Notes under the pieces: model-generated
Database searches by the model: none
Told to the model about the DNA's origin: nothing
Seen by the model: the letters and a program-made list of their open reading frames with translations, nothing else
Shown: positions 9,593-16,768 of the stretch, one piece after another
Numbering within the stretch: position 1 is the first letter of the stretch
Layout: every line of letters begins with the position of its first letter
Source of the DNA: Mycobacterium asiaticum
GTDB taxonomy: Bacteria > Actinomycetota > Actinomycetes > Mycobacteriales > Mycobacteriaceae
Assembly: GCF_001673635.1 (NCBI RefSeq)
Contig: NZ_LZMH01000069.1
Coordinates: 1-64,000, forward strand
Length of the DNA: 64,000 nt
Direction of reading: 5' to 3'
Made by a program: the position numbers and the translations under genes

Positions 9593-11029
9593 TCAGAAGG
9601 TCAGACCGGAGTACATCAGACCGTCCGGGTCATAGCGTTGCCGGACGGTGGTCAACTGCGCGAGGTTCGGCCCGAAATACCGCGACGCTTGCGTGTTGGG
9701 CTCCAGGTAGTTGACGTAGCCACCGGCCGAAAACTGTTGCACGGTCTGGTGTGCGGTGGCCACCCAGGTGCTCGCGGTGGACGTCTGACCGTTCCCCGTT
9801 TCGACGTACCACTGCGCGACGGCCGAGTGCCGTCGCCACGGAAACGCCGATGCCGCCGGATCCACGTCGCCGACTGCGCCGCTGAGGGTGTCGACGATCA
9901 CCGATGCCTGTCCCCCGGCAGGTGGGTACTTGCCGATCGCGGAGACAATCGCCTGCGCCGCAGCCGAAGTCATCGTGCCGATCACGTCGGAGCCCGCCAC
10001 GAACCCACGCGGCGAGCTGGCCGCGCTGCCCCCGGCCAGATAGTTGACCAGGTCCATGTGGCTCAGCGTCTTGTGTTCGGTCGCGGTGGGTTGTACCCCG
10101 ACGGCGGCCTTGATCGCATCGGCCACCGCCGCGCCGGTACCGGCCGGGCAGGTGGCCAGCACGTGGCAGTCCCCTTGCGTCCCGTTGACGGAGAGGTCGA
10201 CCAGCCCCCAGGTGTTGCGGTCGGCTTGGGCCAGCCACGCTTGCCAGCCGGTGAGCACTTGAGGCGCCGCCGACGGCGCGAACACGACGCGCACCACATC
10301 GGAGTCGGAGGCGGCGAAGGTGGTGAAGGTCATCGAGGTGACCACCCCGAAATTGCCACCGCCACCACCGCGCAGGCCCCAGAACAGGTCGGGGTGCTCG
10401 TCGGCGGATGCGGTGACCGTCTGGCCGTTAAGCAACACCACTGTGGCCGAGCGCAACGCGTCGCACGCCAGGCCCGCATGGCGGGAATCAGCCCCCATCC
10501 CACCGCCCAGCGTCAGGCCCGCCACGCCGACCGTGGGGCAGCTGCCGGTGGGAATGGCCCGCCCGGCGCCGGCGAGGGCCTGCTGCACCGCGGACAAGGT
10601 GGTCCCGGCCGGGACCGTGACGGTGCCCGCGGCGCTGTCGACGTTCACCCCGCCGGTCAGCCCGCGCAGGTCGAGCACCATGGCGCCGTTGGCGGCCGAG
10701 GCGCCGATGTAGGAGTGCCCGCCGCCCCGCGGGGCGATCTTGAGCTTGTTGGCCGCCGCGAAGGCCACGGCCTTCTCCACGTCGGCCTGCGTGGTGACCA
10801 CGACGATGGCCGCGGGGCTCGAGGCGTTGTAATTCGAATTGAATATCTGTTTGCCAGTGCTGAAAGCGGGGTCGGTGGGCAGCAGCACTTTTCCGCCGAT
10901 GGAAGAAGCCAAACTGCTCCAGGCACCGGTCGGTTCCGCCCTGACCAGTGCCGCCGGAAACAGCGCGGAGGTCGCCACCGCACCGACCGCACCGCGCAGA
11001 AAAGCCTGGCGAGAGATCATGAACCGCAT
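9593..11029 (-). CDS. Exported FAD-linked oxidase, BBE family
   Basis: This 478-residue protein is predicted to be an FAD-dependent oxidase of the berberine-bridge / oligosaccharide oxidase group. The N-terminus (MRFMISRQAFLRG, then a hydrophobic stretch ending near ALVRA) looks like a Tat-type signal, although the twin arginine is R-Q here. The FAD_binding_4 domain covers about residues 70-210. RGGGHSY places His105, and SCPTVGVAG places Cys164, at the two positions that carry covalent FAD in bicovalent members. A C-terminal BBE segment ends YFGPNLAQLTTVRQRYDPDG. The substrate is unknown; sugars or alcohols are typical of the family. The start could also be the ATG at 11020. It is divergent from the DUF732 gene across about 245 bases. 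Confidence 0.88.
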   Translation of the reverse strand: MRFMISRQAFLRGAVGAVATSALFPAALVRAEPTGAWSSLASSIGGKVLLPTDPAFSTGKQIFNSNYNASSPAAIVVVTTQADVEKAVAFAAANKLKIAPRGGGHSYIGASAANGAMVLDLRGLTGGVNVDSAAGTVTVPAGTTLSAVQQALAGAGRAIPTGSCPTVGVAGLTLGGGMGADSRHAGLACDALRSATVVLLNGQTVTASADEHPDLFWGLRGGGGGNFGVVTSMTFTTFAASDSDVVRVVFAPSAAPQVLTGWQAWLAQADRNTWGLVDLSVNGTQGDCHVLATCPAGTGAAVADAIKAAVGVQPTATEHKTLSHMDLVNYLAGGSAASSPRGFVAGSDVIGTMTSAAAQAIVSAIGKYPPAGGQASVIVDTLSGAVGDVDPAASAFPWRRHSAVAQWYVETGNGQTSTASTWVATAHQTVQQFSAGGYVNYLEPNTQASRYFGPNLAQLTTVRQRYDPDGLMYSGLTF

Positions 11030-11274
11030 TGTTAATCGCCGCGGCGGTCAACAGGCCTGTCCGCCAACGTGTCGCGAACAGCGTGACAAGATCGTGTTGT
11101 TAACCGCGGACCCGATAATAGATGCCGCGTTTGCTAGCCAGCGACAAACGCCTCGAAAGCCAAAGCTTTATGTCATCGTGTCCCGAACGAGACCACCGTC
11201 GACAAAGGTTCATAGCGTTCACTGGAGTGCCGCTGGGAGTCCTGGGTGCTCTCGACACAAATGAGGGAGCAGAC

Positions 11275-11685
11275 ATGAAGCCATGGCGTCACCAGCCACT
11301 GACCGTTCGCCTACTGGCGGGAACCGCGGGCCTGCTGACCGCGGCCGCGGCGTTCGCAGGCCCCGCCGACGCGAGTCCCGTCGACGACGCCTTCATCACC
11401 GCGCTGAGCAATGCCGGCGTGAACTACGGCGACCCGCTCAACGCAGAAGCACTCGGCCAGTCCGTGTGTCCGATGCTGGTCCAGCCGGGCGGGAACTTCG
11501 CCGCGGCGGCCAGCCGCATCCGGGGCAGTAACGGCATGTCGCCCGAGATGGCAAGCATGTTCACCACGATCGCGATCCAGATGTACTGCCCGTCGGTGAT
11601 GGCCGACGTCGCCAGTGGCAACATTCCGGGCGGTCTGCAACAGCTGCCCGGTTTGTCGGGCATTCCGGGGCTGCCGGGGTTCTAA
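11275..11685 (+). CDS. Secreted DUF732 protein (Rv3354-like)
   Basis: A 136-residue small exported protein. I chose the ATG at 11275 because GAGGGAGC lies just upstream and because it gives a proper signal peptide: basic start MKPWRHQPL, hydrophobic core, and likely cleavage after ADA near residue 33. The mature part (VDDAFITALSNAGVNYGDP, then two Cys around QSVCPML and QMYCPSV) is the DUF732 pattern, a small disulfide-containing mycobacterial fold of unknown function. The tail is rich in Gly and Pro (LPGLSGIPGLPGF). Its TAA stop overlaps the stop codon of the convergent DUF3017 gene. From memory this is the position of Rv3354. Confidence 0.88.
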   Translation: MKPWRHQPLTVRLLAGTAGLLTAAAAFAGPADASPVDDAFITALSNAGVNYGDPLNAEALGQSVCPMLVQPGGNFAAAASRIRGSNGMSPEMASMFTTIAIQMYCPSVMADVASGNIPGGLQQLPGLSGIPGLPGF

Positions 11686-11975
11686 CCGGTTCCCAACGGG
11701 TCGATCGTCCAGGCGACGTAGACCATCGCGGCGCCGACCGACGCCGTCGTGAGGAAGTCGGTGCCCCTGCTGCGCACCACCAGCAGGCCGGCGCGCTCGT
11801 CGGGCAGGGCCAGCCGCAGTACGGCGGCGACCCCGACACCGATACCGATCAGCAGGGCGCCGCGGCGCCAGAAGTTCGCACCGGCCAATACGAACGCCAC
11901 CAGAAAAATGACCCCGACCAGCAGGATCGGCCACTGGGCGCGCAACACGCGCCCCAGAATGGCCCGAACCGTCAT
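11682..11975 (-). CDS. DUF3017 small membrane protein (Rv3355c-like)
   Basis: A 97-residue protein beginning MTVRAILGRVLRAQWPILL. Three hydrophobic segments are visible: about residues 14-32 (PILLVGVIFLVAFVLAG), 38-56, and 74-92 (TASVGAAMVYVAWTI). This matches the short actinobacterial DUF3017 integral membrane family of unknown function. Its ATG overlaps the TAA of folD by one base, so it is probably translated by coupling to folD. Its TAG overlaps the stop codon of the convergent DUF732 gene. A longer open frame continues upstream through folD in another register and is not the gene. Confidence 0.88.
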   Translation of the reverse strand: MTVRAILGRVLRAQWPILLVGVIFLVAFVLAGANFWRRGALLIGIGVGVAAVLRLALPDERAGLLVVRSRGTDFLTTASVGAAMVYVAWTIDPLGTG

Positions 11976-12817
11976 TACTGTTCGGCCAGCTCGACGACGT
12001 TGGTGAGCAGGAAGGCGCGGGTCAGGGGCCCGACGCCGCCGGGGTTGGGCGACACGTGGCCGGCAACTTCCCACACATCGGGGTGCACGTCCCCGGTGAG
12101 CTTGCCGTCCACCCGGCTGACACCGACGTCGACGACGGCGGCCCCGGGGCGCACCATGTCGGCGGTCAGCAGATGCGGTGCGCCGACGGCCGCCACGATG
12201 ATGTCGGCCTGCCGGGTCAGGGCGGGCAGATCGCGAGTTTTGGTGTGGCACAACGTGACAGTGGCGTTCTCGGAGCGGCGGGTGAGCAGCAGCCCGAGCG
12301 GGCGCCCCACCGTCACACCGCGGCCGACGACCACCACGTGCGCCCCGGCGAGCTCGATGTCGTAGCGCCGCAGCAGATGCACGATGCCGCGCGGGGTGCA
12401 CGGCAGCGACGCGGGCGTGTTGAGTACCAGCCGGCCCAGGTTGGTGGGGTGCAGCCCGTCGGCGTCCTTGTCGGGGTCGACGCGCTCGAGGGCCGCGTTC
12501 TCGTCGAGGTGCTTGGGCAGCGGCAACTGAACGATGTAGCCGGTGCACTCGGGGTTGGCGTTCAGCTCGTCGATGGTCTCGTTGAGCGTTTCCGTGGAGA
12601 TGTCGGCCGGCAGGTCGCGGCGGATCGACGTGATGCCCACCTTCGCGCAGTCGGCGTGCTTGCCGCGCACGTAAGCCTGCGACCCGGGATCCTCGCCGAC
12701 CAGGATGGTGCCCAGGCCGGGCGTGCGGCCCGACTCGGTCAGTGCGGCGACCCGTTGTTTGAGTTCGACGAAGATCTCGTCGCGGGTGGCCTTGCCGTCC
12801 AGCGTGATTGCGCCCAC
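11975..12817 (-). CDS. folD: Bifunctional methylenetetrahydrofolate dehydrogenase / cyclohydrolase
   Basis: A 280-residue cytosolic FolD, which interconverts 5,10-methylene-THF and 10-formyl-THF with NADP and so feeds purine and formyl-Met synthesis. It starts at GTG (MGAITLDGKATRDEIF). Family marks are visible: the VGEDPGSQAYVRGKHADCAK segment with the Tyr and catalytic Lys of the active site (about residues 40-60), the GYIVQLPLPKHL motif (about 95-107), and the C-terminal signature GRGVTVGRPLGLLL followed by PNPGGVGPLT. Length is normal. It is the first gene of a two-gene unit with the DUF3017 gene. The relJK toxin-antitoxin pair that I recall beside folD in H37Rv is absent. Confidence 0.97.
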   Translation of the reverse strand: MGAITLDGKATRDEIFVELKQRVAALTESGRTPGLGTILVGEDPGSQAYVRGKHADCAKVGITSIRRDLPADISTETLNETIDELNANPECTGYIVQLPLPKHLDENAALERVDPDKDADGLHPTNLGRLVLNTPASLPCTPRGIVHLLRRYDIELAGAHVVVVGRGVTVGRPLGLLLTRRSENATVTLCHTKTRDLPALTRQADIIVAAVGAPHLLTADMVRPGAAVVDVGVSRVDGKLTGDVHPDVWEVAGHVSPNPGGVGPLTRAFLLTNVVELAEQ

Positions 12818-12888
12818 GCCTGACAGTCTGGCATGCCCGCCGCGCCCGTCACCGCCGCCGACCCGCAGTACCCAGCTAAGCTCCCGGT

Positions 12889-14085
12889 ATGTCTGCAGCC
12901 CCAGACGTGTTCAGCCCGGCCAAGCTCGGTCCGCTGACGCTGCGCAACCGAATCATCAAGGCCGCCACGTTCGAAGCTCGCACACCCGACGCGCTGGTGA
13001 CCGACGACCTCATCGAGTACCACCGCCTGCCCGCGGCCGGCGGCGTCGGGATGACCACCGTTGCCTACTGCGCGGTCTCCCCCGGCGGACGCACGGAAGG
13101 CAATGGGCTGTGGATGCGTCCGGAGGCGGTCCCGGGGCTGCGCCGACTCACCGACGCGGTTCACGCCGAAGGGGCGGCGGTGAGCGCCCAGATCGGGCAC
13201 GCGGGACCGGTGGCCAACGCCAAATCCAACAAGGCCACCGCCCTGGCCCCAGTGCGGTTCTTCAATCCGATCGGCATGCGCTTCGCCCGCAAAGCCAACC
13301 GCGACGACATCGATGACGTGCTGGCCGATCACGCCAAGGCCGCCCGGTTCGCCGTGGAGGCCGGCTTCGACGCCGTCGAAATCCATCTGGGCCACAACTA
13401 TCTGGCGAGCTCGTTCCTCAGCCCGTTGATCAACCGTCGCACCGACGAGTTCGGCGGGTCGCTGGCCAACCGCGCCAAGGTGGCCCGCGGACTGGTGCTG
13501 GCCGTGCGCCGCGCCGTGGACCAAGGACCACGCCAGATCGCGGTGACGGCAAAACTCAACATGTCCGACGGCGTCCGCGGCGGCATCAGCACCGACGAGG
13601 CCCTGACCACCGCGAAGTGGCTGGAGGAAGACGGCGGGCTCGACGCGATCGAGCTGACCGCCGGCAGCTCGCTGGTCAACCCGATGTATCTGTTCCGCGG
13701 CGACGCGCCGATCAAGCAGTTCGCCGGCGCATTCAAACCGCCGATCCGGTGGGGCATGCGCATGACCGGCAAGAAGTTCCTGCGCGAGTATCCCTACCAC
13801 GAGGCCTACCTGCTGCGGGAAGCCAAGCTGTTCCGCGCCGAGCTGAAGCTGCCGCTCATTCTGCTCGGCGGCATCACCAACCGGGAGACGATGGACCTCG
13901 CCATGGCCGAGGGATTCCAGTTCGTCGCGATGGCCCGTGCGCTGCTGGCCGAGCCCGACTTGATCAACCGGATCGCGGCCGACGGCGCGCACACCCGGTC
14001 GGCCTGTACGCACTGCAATCAGTGCATGCCGACCATCTATCGCCGCACCCACTGCGTGGTGACCGGCGCGCCTGACAAGCCGTAA
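12889..14085 (+). CDS. NADH:flavin oxidoreductase, Old Yellow Enzyme family (Rv3359-like)
   Basis: A 398-residue FMN-dependent TIM-barrel oxidoreductase. It opens with DVFSPAKLGPLTLRNRIIKAA, the usual strand 1 of the family. QIGHAGPVAN, the AARFAVEAGFDAVEIHLGHNY segment with its substrate-binding HxxH/N region, and the SPLINRRTDEFGGS loop all follow in order. The C-terminus has a Cys cluster, ACTHCNQCMPTIYRRTHC, reminiscent of the iron-sulfur segment of 2,4-dienoyl-CoA reductase-like members, but the protein stops there without the second NAD(P)/FAD domain. The true substrate is unknown. It starts 71 bases from the divergent folD. Confidence 0.9.
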   Translation: MSAAPDVFSPAKLGPLTLRNRIIKAATFEARTPDALVTDDLIEYHRLPAAGGVGMTTVAYCAVSPGGRTEGNGLWMRPEAVPGLRRLTDAVHAEGAAVSAQIGHAGPVANAKSNKATALAPVRFFNPIGMRFARKANRDDIDDVLADHAKAARFAVEAGFDAVEIHLGHNYLASSFLSPLINRRTDEFGGSLANRAKVARGLVLAVRRAVDQGPRQIAVTAKLNMSDGVRGGISTDEALTTAKWLEEDGGLDAIELTAGSSLVNPMYLFRGDAPIKQFAGAFKPPIRWGMRMTGKKFLREYPYHEAYLLREAKLFRAELKLPLILLGGITNRETMDLAMAEGFQFVAMARALLAEPDLINRIAADGAHTRSACTHCNQCMPTIYRRTHCVVTGAPDKP

Positions 14086-14115
14086 CCCCGGCTCGACCGG
14101 CTAAAGTTGTCAGCG

Positions 14116-16740
14116 ATGCCCCCTCCCGCCCCGCCTACGCTGACCGTTCGCCACGACGGGTCGGAACGTACCTTCGCGGCGGGCCACGACGTTGTAGTTG
14201 GCCGTGACCTACGGGCCGACATGCGCATTACCCATCCGTTGATCTCGCGCGCCCACCTGTTGCTGCGCTTCGAGCAGGGCCGCTGGCTGGCTATCGACAA
14301 CAACTCCCTCAACGGCACCTACGCCAACGGCCGGCGGGTCCCGGTGGTCGACATCACCGACGGCCAGACCGTCAATATCGGGAACCCGGACGGGCCGCTG
14401 CTGATCTTCGACGTGGGACGGCACCGGGGACCGGCCGGTCGGCCGCCGCAAACCGAGTCGCTGCCGATCATCCAACCGGCCGCAGCGCCCGGGCCCGGCG
14501 GACCGCCGCCCCCACCACCGCCGTCCGGACGCCAACCGGCCTGGGCCGGCCCGCCGCCGAGCCGGCCGATTGCCGGCGGCCCGCCACCACCGCCGCCCGC
14601 CCAACCCATGTATCCCAGCAGCGGCAACGCGCCCTGGGCCCCGCCGGGCTATCCGGTGAGCGGACCGCCGCCGTCGTCGCCGAACTTCGCGCCGGCCCCG
14701 CCGCGATCGGCCCCGCGACAGCCGGTGCCGCCCGCGAATGTCACCCGGCCCCCCGAGCAGGGAAACATCGCCACCAAGATGTTCCAGGCCTTGCTGACCC
14801 GGACCGGCTCGCACGAGATACCGGCGAACTCCGTCACGATCGGTCGTTCCACCGACAACGACATCGTCATCCAGGACGTCCTGGCGTCGCGTCACCATGC
14901 GTTTTTGACCCTGACGCCGCTGGGTGCGGAAATCCGGGACAACAACAGCGTCAACGGCACGTTCGTCAACGGGGTGCGGGTCGGGTCGGCGATCCTCACC
15001 GAGGGCGATCAGGTCACCATCGGCAACGTCGACCTGGTCTTCACCGGCGGGACGCTGGTCCGTCGCACCGCGGTCGCCTCGCGCACCGGCGGCCTGGAGG
15101 TCAACTCGGTCACCTTCACCGTCGAGGGCGGCAAGCAACTGCTCGACCACATCTCGCTGACTGCGCGGCCCGGCACTCTGACCGCCATCATCGGGGGATC
15201 CGGCGCCGGTAAGTCGACGCTGTCGCGCCTGATCGCCGGCTACACCAGCCCCAGCACCGGCAACGTCACATTCGAGGGCCATGACATCCACGCCGAGTAC
15301 GCGTCGTTGCGCAGCCGCGTCGGCATGGTCCCGCAGGACGACGTGGTGCACCGCCAGCTGACCGTCAACCAGGCACTCGGGTACGCCGCCGAGCTGCGGC
15401 TGCCGCCCGACACCAGCAAGGCCGACCGCGCGCAAGTGGTGGCCCAGGTCCTCGAAGAACTCGAGCTCACCAAGCACGCCGACACCCGCGTCGACAAATT
15501 GTCCGGCGGCCAGCGCAAGCGTGCGTCGGTGGCCCTGGAGCTGCTCACCGGACCGTCGCTGCTGATCCTGGACGAGCCGACCTCGGGGCTGGACCCGGCG
15601 CTGGACCGGCAGGTGATGATGATGCTGCGCCAGCTCGCCGATGCCGGGCGTGTGGTGCTGGTGGTGACGCACTCCGTTTCATACCTGGACGTGTGCGACC
15701 AGATACTGCTGCTGGCACCCGGCGGCAAGACCGCGTTCCTGGGCGCTCCGGACCAGATCGGCGCCGCGATGGGCACCACCAACTGGGCCGACATCTTCAC
15801 CAAGGTGGGCGCCGACCCGGACGAGGCCAATCGCCGTTTCCTGGAGGGCAACCGGCCGGGAGCGGACCGCCCGTCGGAGTCCAGTCCGGCGGCCGATCTC
15901 GGTGAACCGGTACACAACAGCGGGCTGCGCCAGTTCTCGACGATCGCCCGCCGCCAGGTGCGACTGGTCATTTCCGATCGCGGTTATACGGTGTTCCTCG
16001 CGTTGCTGCCGTTCCTCATCGGCGTGCTGACGCTGACGGTCCGCGGCAAGACCGGCTTCGACATGGCCGATCCGCTCAGCAGCGCGCCCAACCAGCCCGG
16101 TCAGATCCTGGTCATGCTGAACGTCGGCGCGGTGTTCATGGGTACCGCGCTGACGATTCGCGACCTGGTCGGGGAGCGGCCGATCTTCAAGAGGGAACAG
16201 GCTGTCGGCCTGTCCACGGGTGCTTACCTGGCCGCCAAAATCGTGGTGTTCTGTGCGTTCGCAACGATGCAGGCGGCGATCTCGACCACGATCGCCGTGG
16301 TCGGTTGGGGCAAACCGCTCTCAGGTCCGGTGCTGCTCTTCGATGTCCGGTTCGAGCTGTTCGTCACCGTCGCCGCCACCTGTGTGACGTCGGCAATTCT
16401 CGGCATGGCGCTATCGGCCATCGCCAAGTCGCAGGACCAGATCATGCCCCTGCTGGTGACCGCGATCATGTCTCAGTTGGTGTTCTCCGGCGGCATGATC
16501 TGGGTGACCAACCGCACGGGTCTTGACCAATTGTCTTGGGCCACACCGGCCCGCTGGGGTTACGCGGCGGCGTCGTCGACCATCGACACCCATCGCCTCA
16601 CGCCCGGCCCGACCGACCCCAAAGACCAGCACTGGAACCACACCAAGAGCGCGTGGCTGTTTGACATGGCCATGCTCGCGGTGCTGTGCATCATCTACAG
16701 CGCGATCGTGTGGTGGAGGATTCGGCTAAAGCGCCGGTAA
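14116..16740 (+). CDS. FHA-FHA-ABC exporter, tandem copy 1 (Rv1747-like)
   Basis: An 874-residue one-chain ABC half-transporter with regulatory FHA domains. FHA-1 (about residues 8-100) keeps all phosphothreonine-binding marks: VVGRDLRAD, SRAH and LNGTYANG. A long Pro/Gly-rich linker follows (about 105-225). FHA-2 (about 230-315) also looks intact: IGRSTDNDI, ASRHH, VNGTFVNG. The ATPase has Walker A GGSGAGKST near 359, signature LSGGQRKRAS near 462 and Walker B LLILDEPTSGLDP near 482. The C-terminal ~250 residues are an ABC2-type membrane domain with about six hydrophobic segments. Rv1747 in M. tuberculosis is known to be controlled by PknF through its FHA domains and to affect PIM-type glycolipids; applying that here is inference. 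A TTG at 14107 is an alternative start. Confidence 0.92.
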   Translation: MPPPAPPTLTVRHDGSERTFAAGHDVVVGRDLRADMRITHPLISRAHLLLRFEQGRWLAIDNNSLNGTYANGRRVPVVDITDGQTVNIGNPDGPLLIFDVGRHRGPAGRPPQTESLPIIQPAAAPGPGGPPPPPPPSGRQPAWAGPPPSRPIAGGPPPPPPAQPMYPSSGNAPWAPPGYPVSGPPPSSPNFAPAPPRSAPRQPVPPANVTRPPEQGNIATKMFQALLTRTGSHEIPANSVTIGRSTDNDIVIQDVLASRHHAFLTLTPLGAEIRDNNSVNGTFVNGVRVGSAILTEGDQVTIGNVDLVFTGGTLVRRTAVASRTGGLEVNSVTFTVEGGKQLLDHISLTARPGTLTAIIGGSGAGKSTLSRLIAGYTSPSTGNVTFEGHDIHAEYASLRSRVGMVPQDDVVHRQLTVNQALGYAAELRLPPDTSKADRAQVVAQVLEELELTKHADTRVDKLSGGQRKRASVALELLTGPSLLILDEPTSGLDPALDRQVMMMLRQLADAGRVVLVVTHSVSYLDVCDQILLLAPGGKTAFLGAPDQIGAAMGTTNWADIFTKVGADPDEANRRFLEGNRPGADRPSESSPAADLGEPVHNSGLRQFSTIARRQVRLVISDRGYTVFLALLPFLIGVLTLTVRGKTGFDMADPLSSAPNQPGQILVMLNVGAVFMGTALTIRDLVGERPIFKREQAVGLSTGAYLAAKIVVFCAFATMQAAISTTIAVVGWGKPLSGPVLLFDVRFELFVTVAATCVTSAILGMALSAIAKSQDQIMPLLVTAIMSQLVFSGGMIWVTNRTGLDQLSWATPARWGYAAASSTIDTHRLTPGPTDPKDQHWNHTKSAWLFDMAMLAVLCIIYSAIVWWRIRLKRR

Positions 16741-16768
16741 CCCAGGCTTCCGGCTCTAGGGTTAGCGA

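Noticed and set aside
11682..12548. 288-codon minus-strand frame combining DUF3017 with upstream sequence
   Set aside because: Upstream part is a shifted frame of folD; the ATG at 11975 overlapping the folD stop is the natural start.
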